A stretch of DNA of 64,000 nucleotides from Salinarimonas sp046292825 (GCF_046292825.1 NZ_JBKBQG010000012.1:36252-100251), one strand, 5' to 3'. Shown: positions 44,645 to 53,700, numbered from the stretch's first letter. The notes: a model not told the origin generated them from the sequence alone. Numbers and translations: made by a program.

Positions 44645-45493
44645 TCAGGCCTGCGATTGCGATTGGGACTGGTCGCCCCGTGGCGACGGCTCGGCCACCG
44701 CGATGCGGACCTCGAGCGTCTCCGCGCCGCCGCCGTAGCGGCTGCCGCGGATCGGAGCGGCGCCGAGATAGTCGAGCCCGACGGCGACGCGCACGTGCGC
44801 GGGCGTCGCGCACAGGCCGTGGGCCGGGTCGAAGGCGACCCAGCCGAGACGGTCCACCTTCGCTTCCGCCCAGGCATGCGCGGCCTCCTGCTCGACGATT
44901 CCGTCGGCACGGCACAGATAGCCCGAGACGTAGCGCGCGGGAATGCCGAAATGGCGCGCGGAAGCGATGAAGACGTGGGCGAGGTCCTGGCAGACGCCGC
45001 GCCCGAGCGCGAAGGCCTCCGCCGCGCTCGTCGCCGCGCTCGTCGGCTTCGTGTCGAAGGCGACGCGCGCGTGGATCGCGTCGTTGAGCCGGTGGAGCGC
45101 GGTCAGCGGGTCCGCGCGGCTCGCGCCGGCGACGGACTCGGCGAAATCGCGGATCGCGTCGGAGGCCTGCGTCAGGCGCGTCTCGCGCAGCCAATAGAGA
45201 TCGGGCGCGCGCTCGATCGCGCCGCGCACGACGCCCGCCGTGTCGTCGGTCTCCACCTCGCCGCGCACGCGAACGACGAGGCCGTCGGCCCCCGCATCGG
45301 CCGCGAAATGGTGCACGATGTTGCCGAGCGGGTCCTCGCCGGCGCGCAGCGCGCCCTCGATCGAGGGCTCGATGCGCCAGCGCAGGACGTGCTGGCCGAC
45401 ATGGCCGCGCGGCGTCATCCGCAGCACCTGCAGGAGCGCGCGCACGGGCTCCTCGTAGACGTAGCGTGTCTCGTGCTCGATGCGGATGCGCAT
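44645..45493 (-). CDS. Transglutaminase-like cysteine protease domain protein
   Basis: 282 residues: N-terminal bacterial transglutaminase-like domain (MRIRIEHETRYVYEEPVRAL) then a papain-like core with catalytic Cys in GRGVCQDLAHVF, His in EAAHAWAEAKV and Asp in WVAFDPAHG. It could hydrolyse or crosslink amide bonds. The C-terminus is Ser/Gln-rich (DQSQSQSQA). It lies 39 bases upstream of Anbu and 35 bases downstream of alpha-E in one operon. Confidence 0.9.
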   Translation of the reverse strand: MRIRIEHETRYVYEEPVRALLQVLRMTPRGHVGQHVLRWRIEPSIEGALRAGEDPLGNIVHHFAADAGADGLVVRVRGEVETDDTAGVVRGAIERAPDLYWLRETRLTQASDAIRDFAESVAGASRADPLTALHRLNDAIHARVAFDTKPTSAATSAAEAFALGRGVCQDLAHVFIASARHFGIPARYVSGYLCRADGIVEQEAAHAWAEAKVDRLGWVAFDPAHGLCATPAHVRVAVGLDYLGAAPIRGSRYGGGAETLEVRIAVAEPSPRGDQSQSQSQA

Positions 45494-45528
45494 GCGCCGC
45501 CCCCTCCCCTGTCGTTTCGATCGCGTCC

Positions 45529-46470
45529 TCAGGTGAGGTACTGCTCGGTGATCGCCGCGCCGAGGCCGTTGTTCTCGTCGAGGAAATCGCTCGTCCATTC
45601 GTGCAGGCCGCGCCCGAAGATCTCCTCGATCCTCGTGCCGGCGAGACGCGCGGCGGCGTCGCTCGCCTTGCGCTGGGCGGGCCCGCGGCGGCCGTAGAGC
45701 TCGGCGATCAGATCGAGATGGCGCACGAGGCTCTCGTAGCAGCAGGCGAGCGAGCGCGGCATCTGCCGGTTGAGGATCAGGAGATCGGCCACGAGCCAAG
45801 GCTTCACGCTCTCGCGATAGACCCAGTGATAGGCCGTGTGCGCCTGCACCTCGCGCAGGATCGTCGTCCACTGGAAATAGTCGAGCGTGCCGCCGACGCG
45901 CTCGGTGGGCGGGAGCAGCACGTGGTACTTCACGTCGAGGATGCGCGCGGTGTTGTCCGCCCGCTCGATCGAGACGCCGAGCCGCGTGAAATAATAGGCG
46001 TCGTTGCGCAGCATCGTCCGATAGGCCGAGCCGTCGAAGCCGAGCGAGACGGTCTTCACCCATTCGAGGAAGGCGGCGAACTGCTCGCGGTCGAGGTCGG
46101 CGTTCTGGTAGCGCCGCAGCTCGAGCCAGGCGCCGTTGATCGTCTCCCACATCTCGAGGGTGAGCGCCGTGCGCACCGCGCGCGCGTTCGTGCGGGCGAG
46201 CTCGAGGCAGTTGCGGATCGAGGACGGGTTGTGCGGCGAGAAGGCGAGGAAGTCCCGCACCGTGCTCTCGCTGATCGCGTCGTAATGGCGCCGGAAGATC
46301 TCCGCGGAGCCGGCGGCGTTGAGCGCGCTCTCCCACTCGTTGCGCTCGGCATTGTAGCTCGTCGGCAGCGAGGCGAGCCGAAGCGTCGCGTCGAGGATGC
46401 GGGCGATGAAGTCCGCGCGCTCGGTATAGCGGAAGAGCCAGTACAGGCTGTTGGCGGTTCTCGAGAGCAT
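45529..46470 (-). CDS. Alpha-E domain protein
   Basis: 313 residues, all alpha. It begins MLSRTANSLYWLFRYTERAD, the usual N-terminus of the alpha-E family, and contains WESALNAAGSAEIF and RADNTARILDVKYHVLL. Alpha-E proteins are always found with circularly permuted ATP-grasp and transglutaminase partners. A role in amide ligation or peptide synthesis has been proposed from context. Co-directional with both here. Confidence 0.9.
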   Translation of the reverse strand: MLSRTANSLYWLFRYTERADFIARILDATLRLASLPTSYNAERNEWESALNAAGSAEIFRRHYDAISESTVRDFLAFSPHNPSSIRNCLELARTNARAVRTALTLEMWETINGAWLELRRYQNADLDREQFAAFLEWVKTVSLGFDGSAYRTMLRNDAYYFTRLGVSIERADNTARILDVKYHVLLPPTERVGGTLDYFQWTTILREVQAHTAYHWVYRESVKPWLVADLLILNRQMPRSLACCYESLVRHLDLIAELYGRRGPAQRKASDAAARLAGTRIEEIFGRGLHEWTSDFLDENNGLGAAITEQYLT

Positions 46471-46533
46471 GTGTCGGCGTTCCCCCGTATTCCCTCGCCC
46501 CGTGTTCCTCGGCGCCCGTGTCGATCGCCTGAA

Positions 46534-47955
46534 TCAGCCGTCGAGCACCCAGGTGTCCTTGGTGCCGCCGCCCTGGCTCGAATTGACGACGAGCGAGCCT
46601 TCCTTGAGCGCGACGCGGGTGAGCCCGCCGGGCACGATGCGGATCTCGTCGGCGCCCGAGAGCACGAAGGGCCGCAGGTCGACGTGGCGCGGCGCGACCC
46701 CGGCCGCGACGAAGGTCGGGCAGGTCGAGAGCGCGAGCGTCGGCTGCGCGATGAAGCCCTGCGGATCGTGGCGCAGCTTCTTGCGGAAGGTCTCGATCTG
46801 CTCCTTCGTCGCGTGCGGCCCCACGAGCATGCCATAGCCGCCCGAGCCGTTGACCTCCTTGACGACGAGCTCGGGCAGCCGATCGAGGACGTAGGAGAGC
46901 GCCTCCTCCTCGCGGCAGCGGAAGGTCGGCACGTTCTTGAGGATCGGCTCCTCGCCGGTGAAGAAGCGGATGATCTCCGGCATGTAGGTGTAGACCGCCT
47001 TGTCGTCGGCGATGCCTGTTCCGACGGCGTTGGCGAGCGTCACGTTGCCTGCGCGATAGGCGTCGAACAGGCCGGGCACCCCGAGCACGGAATCGGGCCG
47101 GAAGACGAGCGGATCGAGGAAATCGTCGTCGATGCGCCGATAGACGACGTCGACCCGCTTGGGCCCCTCCGTCGTGCGCATGTAGACGCAGCTGTCCTTC
47201 ACGAAGAGGTCGGAGGCCTCGACCAGCTCGACGCCGAGCTGGTCGGCGAGGAAGGAGTGCTCGTAATAGGCGGAATTGTACTGCCCGGGCGTCAAGAGCA
47301 CGACCACGGGATCGCGGCTCGCGTTCGAGGGCGCGACCGAGCGCAGGGTGGCGAGCAGCGCGTCGGGATAGTTCTCCACCGGCGCGACGCGGTGCTGGGC
47401 GAACAATTCGGGGAAGAGCCGCATCATCACCTCGCGGTTCTCCAGCATGTAGGAGACCCCCGACGGCGTGCGCGCATTGTCCTCGAGCACGTAGAAGGTG
47501 TCGGCATCGACGCGGACGATGTCGATACCGGCGATGTGGCAATAGATGTCGTGCGGAACCTTGAAGCCGCGCATCTCGAGCCGGTAGTGCTCGTTCTTGA
47601 AGATCAGATCCGGCGGGACGATGCCCGCGCGCAGGCATTCCTGCTTGCCGTAGAGATCGGCGAGGAACATGTTCAGCGCGCGCACGCGCTGCTTGAGCCC
47701 CGCCTCAACGCCCTGCCATTCGCTCTTGGTGATCACGCGCGGGATGATGTCGAAGGGAATCAGGCGCTCGGTCGCGTCGGCGTCGCCGTAGACGGCGAAG
47801 GTGATGCCGATGCGCCGGAAGAACAGCTCCGCCTGGCTGCGCCGCGCGTCGAGCACGTCGCGGGGGGTCGTCTCGAGCCAGCGTTTCAGCTTGACGTACG
47901 CGTCCCGGCAAAGCCCCGGCGCCTGCCCACCGTCCATCTCGTCGAATGCCGCCAT
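46534..47955 (-). CDS. Circularly permuted ATP-grasp protein (putative peptide ligase)
   Basis: 473 residues with a circularly permuted ATP-grasp type 2 fold. KNEHYRLEMRGFKVPHDIYC, VLEDNARTPSGVSYMLENRE, YRRIDDDFLDPL, AVGTGIADDKAVYTYMPE and VVKEVNGSGGYGMLVGPHAT are signature stretches. AGGAGG lies 7 bases before ATG 47955, so the longer in-frame start at 48168 is rejected. First gene of the Anbu operon; likely forms amide/peptide bonds on an unknown substrate with ATP. Confidence 0.9.
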   Translation of the reverse strand: MAAFDEMDGGQAPGLCRDAYVKLKRWLETTPRDVLDARRSQAELFFRRIGITFAVYGDADATERLIPFDIIPRVITKSEWQGVEAGLKQRVRALNMFLADLYGKQECLRAGIVPPDLIFKNEHYRLEMRGFKVPHDIYCHIAGIDIVRVDADTFYVLEDNARTPSGVSYMLENREVMMRLFPELFAQHRVAPVENYPDALLATLRSVAPSNASRDPVVVLLTPGQYNSAYYEHSFLADQLGVELVEASDLFVKDSCVYMRTTEGPKRVDVVYRRIDDDFLDPLVFRPDSVLGVPGLFDAYRAGNVTLANAVGTGIADDKAVYTYMPEIIRFFTGEEPILKNVPTFRCREEEALSYVLDRLPELVVKEVNGSGGYGMLVGPHATKEQIETFRKKLRHDPQGFIAQPTLALSTCPTFVAAGVAPRHVDLRPFVLSGADEIRIVPGGLTRVALKEGSLVVNSSQGGGTKDTWVLDG

Positions 47956-48070
47956 GACCTCCTCGCCGCTCCCGGGGGCCCGCGTCTGAGGCGAGCCGCA
48001 ACCGAGAGCGTAAAGGCAAGAGGCGTTCCAGGGGAACCCCCCTTTCGGCGAGTAGCGGCGCGAGCGCCCC

Positions 48071-48694
48071 TCACCCCGTGCGCACCGCGACGCTCGCCAC
48101 CCCTGCGCCGACGAGCGCCGCGCCGCCGATCCGGTTGACGAGCGCCATCGCGGACGGGCGCTCGGCAAGGCGCCGGGCGCGGGCGGCGAGGAGCGCGTAG
48201 GCGAAGGCGTTGGCGAAGGCGAGGACGAGGAAGGTCGCCTGGAAGACGAGCACCTGCGTCAGGAAGTCGCCCGCCGGATCGAGGAATTGCGGCAGGAAGG
48301 CCACGAAGAACACGATGCTCTTCGGGTTCAGCGTCGTCACGATCCAGGCATGGGCGAGCATGCGGGCGGGGCGGCTCGCGGCGTTGCGGGGTTCCAGCCG
48401 CGCTCCCCCGCCGCCCGCGCGCCACAGCCGGATGCCGAGATAGACGAGATAGGCCGCGCCGATCCACTTGACGATCGTGAACAGCGTCGCCGAGGCGGCG
48501 AGGAGCGCCCCGACGCCGATGAGCGAGAGCGTCATCGCGGTGAAGTCCCCCAGAGCCACTCCGATCGCCATCGGCATCGCCACGCGAAAGCCCTGGCCGA
48601 GCGCGTAGGAGACGACGAGGAGCACGGTCGGCCCGGGAATCACCACGAGGATCGTCGAGGCGATGGTGAAGGCGACCCAGATTTCGAAGGACAT
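48071..48694 (-). CDS. LysE/RhtB family exporter
   Basis: 207 residues, about six helices, with the family N-terminus IASTILVVIPGPTVLLVVSY and TLNPKSIVFFVAFLPQF. Such carriers export amino acids or related metabolites. The second Met (48694) begins the homologous protein, so it is preferred over 48709. It lies 115 bases upstream of the Anbu operon on the same strand and is probably unrelated to it. Confidence 0.88.
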   Translation of the reverse strand: MSFEIWVAFTIASTILVVIPGPTVLLVVSYALGQGFRVAMPMAIGVALGDFTAMTLSLIGVGALLAASATLFTIVKWIGAAYLVYLGIRLWRAGGGGARLEPRNAASRPARMLAHAWIVTTLNPKSIVFFVAFLPQFLDPAGDFLTQVLVFQATFLVLAFANAFAYALLAARARRLAERPSAMALVNRIGGAALVGAGVASVAVRTG

Positions 48695-48900
48695 CGGCGA
48701 TCTCCGCACGCGGCGCTCGCACGAGGAAGCGCCCTCCGCGGCGTGCGGTCAAGTTGGGATCGCCCCACTGCCCCGGGGGGCGGCGCTCTCCTTCCCTGGA
48801 GGCTGCGGAGTGCGCGCGTCGAAGTCATCGCAAGTGATCTGCGCCCGCGACGGACGTTTCGGCGTCCGTGCATGCGTGCGCCGAAAACGGCGCAGCCGCT

Positions 48901-49105
48901 CTCCTTCCCCTCAGGGGAAGGTGGCTCGGGATGCGGACAGCATCCCGAGACGGATGGGGTTTTTCGGCCCGAAGGGCCGAAGGGGCGTTGGGCTTCTCCC
49001 TACGTAAGGCGCTTTATGACGACGCCCCTTCGCGCCTGCGGCGCGAATAACCCCATCCGACCCGTCGCCTTCGGCGCCGGGCCACCTTCCCCTGAGGGGA
49101 AGGAG
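48901..49105. repeat. Family-C long inverted repeat
   Basis: A ~205-base copy almost identical to 17758-17962: arms ctccttcccctcaggggaag ... ccttcccctgaggggaagg, nested cggatgggg / ccccatccg and gaaggggcg / cgccccttc, central ctacgtaaggcg. It lies in the 48695-49148 gap between LysE and the acyltransferase gene. The remainder of that gap shows no gene. Confidence 0.85.
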
Positions 49106-49148
49106 AAGGGCGGCGCCTCATCGAGCGGAATGCCCGAACGCGATCGCG

Positions 49149-50129
49149 TCAGGCGGCGTGGCGGCCGGCTTCGGGGCCGAAATGGGCGACGTAGCGGGGG
49201 CTGATGGCGTCGACCGGCAGGACCACGAGGACGTCCGTCGTGCCGAAATGCCGGTCGACCACCGCCCCCTCGCCGAAGCGGGCGCCGAGGCGCAGATAGC
49301 CCTTGATCAGGGGTGGCAGAGCGTGGAGCGCGCTCTTCGGATCGACGCGCTCCTTCGGCAACCGGTCCATGCGCACGTAGCGGGCCGGGAGCGCGCGCGC
49401 GCGCCAATCGCCGTCCGCCGCGGCGTGGTGATGGAGGAAGCTCAGGGGCAGCGCGAGCGCGTCCGGATCCGTCCCCTCGAGGCTCGCGCAGCCGAGCATC
49501 ACGTCGATGCGATGGTGGAGCACGTAGGTCCAGATGCCGTGCCAGAGGAGCTCGACCGTGCGCTTGTTGCGGTAGGGCGCGAGCACGCAGGAGCGGCCGA
49601 GCTCGAGGAAGCGCGCCTGCGGATGCGCCGCGACGAGCGGCTCGATCGCGTATTCCCCGGCCGAGTAGAAGCCGAAATGGCGCTCGGCCACCTCCTGGCG
49701 CAGGAGGCGGTAGGTGCCGACCACGCGCTCGCCCCCGGAGGCGTGGTCGACGACGAGGAGATGGTCGCAGATCGCGTCGAACTCGTCGAAATCGCGCCGC
49801 GCGAACGCCACCGCCGGATGCGCGCTCGCGAAGCCCTCGGCATAGAACACCTGGTAGCGCAGAGCCTGGGCGAGACGGATCTCGCGCGGGCTCGTCGCGA
49901 GGCGGACCTCGAGGCTGCCGAGACGCCCGAGCGACGCGGGCAGCGCGCCGCGCGCGCCCGGCCGGCGGTTGGTGTTGGCGCCGCGCAGGAAGGCGATCGC
50001 GGCCGATCGCGTCTTGCGCAGCGGCCGCACCAATCCCGCGATCTGCGGCGTCAATCTGGAGAGAACGAGGCCCCTCGGCCTCGCGATCGTCTCGGCAGCA
50101 GGCACAATCGCCATCCTGTCCCCCGGCAT
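49149..50129 (-). CDS. olsB: Ornithine N-acyltransferase-like GNAT protein
   Basis: 326 residues. The core matches OlsB, which acylates ornithine from acyl-ACP in ornithine-lipid synthesis: LGRSCVLAPYRNKRTVELLW, YVLHHRIDVMLGCASLEG and the C-terminal GARFGEGAVVDRHFGTTDVL. The first ~60 residues are longer than usual. Start is uncertain between ATG 50129 and ATG 50114, both with G-rich upstream sequence; a longer frame to 50234 has no support. OlsA is not in the window, so olsB is named by family similarity. Confidence 0.75.
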   Translation of the reverse strand: MPGDRMAIVPAAETIARPRGLVLSRLTPQIAGLVRPLRKTRSAAIAFLRGANTNRRPGARGALPASLGRLGSLEVRLATSPREIRLAQALRYQVFYAEGFASAHPAVAFARRDFDEFDAICDHLLVVDHASGGERVVGTYRLLRQEVAERHFGFYSAGEYAIEPLVAAHPQARFLELGRSCVLAPYRNKRTVELLWHGIWTYVLHHRIDVMLGCASLEGTDPDALALPLSFLHHHAAADGDWRARALPARYVRMDRLPKERVDPKSALHALPPLIKGYLRLGARFGEGAVVDRHFGTTDVLVVLPVDAISPRYVAHFGPEAGRHAA

Positions 50130-50288
50130 GTCCCCCCGGATCGCGATTCGACGTCGCGACCCCACTTGCGCGTCATAGCCCGCGGCGCCGACACGATTGT
50201 GACGCACCATCGCGCCCGCCGTCGTGGCGATCAAGCCTTTTTGCCGGCTGAAGTTCCGGCGACGCGCGGCGGGAGGGAGGCTGGGCGC

Positions 50289-52544
50289 TCAGGAGGCGCG
50301 CGCCATCGTCGTGCCGGCGGCGGGCGGCGCGCGCGAGGCCTCGTCGGGGCGCGGCTCGTCGGCGGGCAGGCCGCCGAGCACGTGGTCGAAATGGCGCGGC
50401 TCGAAAGGCTTGGGCAGGAAGCCGTCGAGCCCCGCCTCGCGGGCGGCGTCCTCGTCCTCCTTGAGGACGTTGGCGGTAAGCGCGACGATGCGGCGGGGCA
50501 CGCGCCGACCGAGCGCGCGCTCGAGCGTCCGAATGCGCCGCGTCGCCTCGAGCCCGTCGAGACCGGGCATGCGGATGTCCATGAGGACGACGTCGTAATC
50601 CGGCCGCAGCCCAGAGAACGAGGCTTCCGCCAGCGAGACCGCCTCGTGCCCGTCCTTCGCCCAATCGACGATCGCGCCGCGCTTCTCGAGCGTCTTCACT
50701 GCGAGGAGCGCGTTGATCTCGTTGTCCTCCGCGAGGAGCACGCGGGGGGCGCCGGCGCGCGGCGCATTGGCGCGCTCGCCCGGCAGGCGGCGCAAGCGCG
50801 CCTGAGGCGCGGCGGCCTCGGCATCCGGCTCGCGGGCCGTCGCTCCGGACGGCGCGGCGACGGGCGCGGCGAGGCGCGCGAGCAGCGAGCGGGTGCGCAC
50901 CGGCTTCACGAGATAATCGTCGAAGCCTGCCGCGTTGTGGGGCCCGAGATCGCGCCGCTCGAAGGGGGAGACGAGCACGAGCGCGCGCCCGATCCCGGCC
51001 TCCCGCGCCGCGATCGCGACGTCGCGGGCGACGTCGTCGCCGAGCGCGCAATCGACGATCAGCGCGTCGAAGGGGCGGCGGTCGGCGGGCGCCGTCGCGA
51101 TCCGCGCGAGCGCCTCCGCCTCGCCGTCGACGAGCACCGCCTCCGCGCCCGCCTCCGCGAGCCGCTCGACGAGGAACGGCGCCTCGAAGGGGGAGCGGGC
51201 GAGGACGAGATAGCGTCGGCCGGCGAGCGCGGCGCGCGGCGCGAGGTCGGGCGCGGTCCGCCCGCCCTCGTCCGCCGGGCGAAGCGGCAGTGCGACCCGG
51301 AAGGTGGTGCCGCGTCCGATCGCGCTCTCCACATGGATGGCGCCGCCCATGCCGCCGACGAGCCGTTGCGTGATGGCGAGGCCGAGACCGGTGCCGCCGT
51401 GGCGGCGCGCGGCCGAGCCGTCGCCCTGCTCGAATTCCTCGAACAGAGCCGGAATGCGCTCGGCCGCGATGCCGGGGCCGGTATCGGCGACGGCGATCTC
51501 GACGCCGCCGCGCACGCTCGCGCGCACCGCGATGCCGACCCCGCCCGTCTCCGTGAACTTGACCGCGTTGCCGGCGAGATTGACGAGGATCTGGCGCACG
51601 CGATCGGCGTCGCCGACGAGGCGGACGGGAACGCCGGGCGCGACGATCGAGGCGATCTCGATCCCCTTGCCCTGCGCCCGCGGCGCAAGCAGCTCGACCA
51701 CGCCCTCGACCACCGCCGCGATCTCGAAGGGCTCGGCGGCGAGCGCGAGCTTGCCGGCCTCGATGCGGGAGAAATCGAGGATCTCGTCGATGAGCGAGAG
51801 CAGCGCCACGCCCGACGTCTTCACCGCCCGCGTATAGGTCGTCTGCTCGGCGTCGAGCGGCGTGTCGAGCAGGAGATCGGCCATGCCGAGAATGCCGTTG
51901 AGCGGCGTGCGGAATTCGTGGCTGACGGTGGCGAGGAAGCGCGACTTCGCCTCGCTCGCCGCCTCGGCGCGGGCCCGCGCATCGGCGAGCGCGGTCTCGG
52001 CGTCGATGCGCTCGGTGATCTCGCGCCCGGCGCGCAACCGCTCGGGCGGGCCCTCGCGAGTGGGCACGTTGGTCTCGATCCAGCCGAGCCAGCGCAGGCC
52101 GTCGGGCGTCTCGATCGCCTCGTCGACGAGCCGGGCACCGTCGGCGGAGAGCCGCGCCGGGCGGCTCTCGACGACGCGCGGCGCGCAGGCCTGCCCGATC
52201 AGCGCCGCGGGCGGGCGCCCGAGCAAGCGGCCATAGCCCTCGTTGGCGTAGGTGATGCGCCCCTGCGCGTCGGTCTGCACGAGCGCGTCGACCTGGGATT
52301 CGACGAGCGCGCGGAAGAAGGCCGCCGCCTCCGCCTCCTGCCAGGCGCGGTCCTGGGCCGCTTCGAGCGCGCTCGCGAGCCGCTCGTTCTCGGCCGCAAG
52401 CGCGTTCGCGCGGGCCTCGACGCGCAGGTGATCGCGCAGCACGAGCACCGCCGCGACGATCGCCGCGATGCCGAAGGCGAGCCCGCCGACGGCGAGCGCG
52501 GTCAGCGCGTTGAAGCGAGAGAATTCGAAGATCAGCCCGTCCAT
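50289..52544 (-). CDS. Membrane hybrid histidine kinase with PAS and two receivers (first degenerate)
   Basis: 751 residues: one membrane helix (about 12-38), coiled coil, PAS domain (about 80-190), phosphotransfer helix with His in ATVSHEFRTPLNGILGM, ATPase domain (NLAGNAVKFTE, DTGPGIA, HGGTGLGLAI), then two receiver domains. The first (about 455-570) has YLVLARSPF in place of the acidic pair but keeps VDCALGDD and KPVRTRSLL, so it looks degenerate. The second has LLAEDNEIN, MDIRMPGLDG and KPFEP. BarA-like architecture without an Hpt domain. Confidence 0.88.
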   Translation of the reverse strand: MDGLIFEFSRFNALTALAVGGLAFGIAAIVAAVLVLRDHLRVEARANALAAENERLASALEAAQDRAWQEAEAAAFFRALVESQVDALVQTDAQGRITYANEGYGRLLGRPPAALIGQACAPRVVESRPARLSADGARLVDEAIETPDGLRWLGWIETNVPTREGPPERLRAGREITERIDAETALADARARAEAASEAKSRFLATVSHEFRTPLNGILGMADLLLDTPLDAEQTTYTRAVKTSGVALLSLIDEILDFSRIEAGKLALAAEPFEIAAVVEGVVELLAPRAQGKGIEIASIVAPGVPVRLVGDADRVRQILVNLAGNAVKFTETGGVGIAVRASVRGGVEIAVADTGPGIAAERIPALFEEFEQGDGSAARRHGGTGLGLAITQRLVGGMGGAIHVESAIGRGTTFRVALPLRPADEGGRTAPDLAPRAALAGRRYLVLARSPFEAPFLVERLAEAGAEAVLVDGEAEALARIATAPADRRPFDALIVDCALGDDVARDVAIAAREAGIGRALVLVSPFERRDLGPHNAAGFDDYLVKPVRTRSLLARLAAPVAAPSGATAREPDAEAAAPQARLRRLPGERANAPRAGAPRVLLAEDNEINALLAVKTLEKRGAIVDWAKDGHEAVSLAEASFSGLRPDYDVVLMDIRMPGLDGLEATRRIRTLERALGRRVPRRIVALTANVLKEDEDAAREAGLDGFLPKPFEPRHFDHVLGGLPADEPRPDEASRAPPAAGTTMARAS

Positions 52545-52676
52545 GCCCGCACCCTCAAGCGACGCGCATGCTGCACCGGGAGGGCTGAAGGTCGGCTTGA
52601 GAAACACGGTGGACGCGATCTTCGCGCGATCGGCGGGATTTCGTGCGGTGCCGGCAAGGAACGGTCAACGAATGCG

Positions 52677-52705
52677 GAAGCCGCCGACCGGGGGTCGGCG
52701 GCTTC
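52677..52705 (-). terminator. Hairpin terminator after the luxI operon
   Basis: A perfect 13-base-pair stem, GAAGCCGCCGACC / GGTCGGCGGCTTC, with a 3-base loop, 22 bases after the stop of the 73-residue gene. There is no U-run on either strand, so its strength as an intrinsic terminator is uncertain. Confidence 0.55.
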
Positions 52706-52726
52706 GTCGTCAGACTGGAGTCGCGA

Positions 52727-52948
52727 TCAGGAGAGTTTGCTACGGCGGTGCTCGTGGAGGGTCTCGATGAACCGCAGCGCCAAGCGCCGCTCGTCCTCGT
52801 CCAACATCGCCGCGGACTCGACGATGTTCTCGATCAGCGGTTCCTTGATGAAATAAAGGCTCCGCACTTCACCCGGACTGAGCTTGAGGACATCGTCCTT
52901 GCGCGTCTTTCTGGGGGCCGGCTTCAGGTGAACGACCGTCTTGGACAT
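52727..52948 (-). CDS. Small hypothetical protein downstream of luxI
   Basis: 73 residues, charged and mainly helical. The basic N-terminus (VVHLKPAPRKTRKDD) is followed by LKLSPGEVRSLYFIKEPLI and an acidic/basic amphipathic C-terminus (DEDERRLALRFIETLHEH). No known domain. It begins 15 bases after luxI and ends before the hairpin at 52677, so it is probably co-transcribed with luxI and under quorum control. A regulator of signal synthesis is one possibility, but nothing in the sequence shows it. Confidence 0.65.
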   Translation of the reverse strand: MSKTVVHLKPAPRKTRKDDVLKLSPGEVRSLYFIKEPLIENIVESAAMLDEDERRLALRFIETLHEHRRSKLS

Positions 52949-52963
52949 GTTTGGTCTTCTCTC

Positions 52964-53605
52964 TCACGCAGCCGAAACGTCTCTCTGGCCGTAGTCCTGC
53001 TCGAGAATGGGCCCCGTGATGCCGCTCGCCTTGCGGAGGTTGTACTCCATCTCGTCGCCGAGTTCGAAGAGCGCCGCGAAGGCGATCGTCTTGCCGATCC
53101 GGACGGGGCTCGAGATCGGCTCCGCGCGGCAATCGGCCCGGCGCAGGACCCGCGCCATGAATGCGTCGTACACCGACACGATGTGCGTCGCCCCGAGCCG
53201 ACGACAGAACTCGTTCATGCCGAGCAGGAGCTCGGCGGTCGGGCGGCTGAGCCGGTTCTTCGTGAGGTCGATCTCCGCGTCGGGATCGATCGAGAAGCGG
53301 CTCGACTCCCAAATGAGCGGACTCTCGACACGCTTCCCCTCCGGCAGGAGTTCGGGAAAGACGTCGTTGAGCATGTTGTAGCCGGTCGTCGGGAGGAGCC
53401 GATTGCTGCCGAGCACCCGCCCGTCGTCATCGAGGCAGATGTTGTATACGCAATCCATCGCGTCGAACCCGTCGATCTCCCACTCGTTGATGATCGACAC
53501 GTCCCATTGAAGACGATCGTGAAATACTTTCTTGCAGATCCGATGCATCGCATCGATCTCGCGCGGGAAAAGCCCCCGTTCGTGGCTTTGAATGAGCCTG
53601 ATCAT
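52964..53605 (-). CDS. luxI: Acyl-homoserine-lactone synthase (LuxI family)
   Basis: 213 residues; makes an N-acyl-homoserine lactone from SAM and acyl-ACP or acyl-CoA. LuxI invariants are in register: F28, W34 (RLQWDV), D45 and D48 (EIDGFD), R69 (SNRLLPTTGY), E100 and R103 (WESSRF). Position 24, usually Arg, is Cys in HRICKKVF. GGGAGAG precedes the ATG and a perfect lux-box palindrome lies 69-88 bases upstream. The local species name of the gene is unknown; luxI is a generic symbol. Confidence 0.92.
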   Translation of the reverse strand: MIRLIQSHERGLFPREIDAMHRICKKVFHDRLQWDVSIINEWEIDGFDAMDCVYNICLDDDGRVLGSNRLLPTTGYNMLNDVFPELLPEGKRVESPLIWESSRFSIDPDAEIDLTKNRLSRPTAELLLGMNEFCRRLGATHIVSVYDAFMARVLRRADCRAEPISSPVRIGKTIAFAALFELGDEMEYNLRKASGITGPILEQDYGQRDVSAA

Positions 53606-53673
53606 ATTCGCTCTCCCGTCTTAAGTTCGGTGAACTCGACGGAAGAAAAATCGCACAAACGAGGACACAATCC

Positions 53674-53693
53674 ACCTGTCGAAAACGACAGGT
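53674..53693 (-). promoter_or_regulatory. lux box
   Basis: A perfect 20-base palindrome ACCTGTCG-AAAA-CGACAGGT with the same outer hexamers (ACCTGT/ACAGGT) as the Vibrio fischeri lux box. It sits 69 bases upstream of the luxI ATG and 8 bases after the adjacent luxR stop, so it is the likely binding site of one or both LuxR proteins for autoinduction. Confidence 0.75.
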
Positions 53694-53700
53694 TTTCACG

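Noticed and set aside
53674..53693. lux-box palindrome as terminator of luxR
   Set aside because: No U-run follows it on the minus strand. Position and sequence match a lux box.
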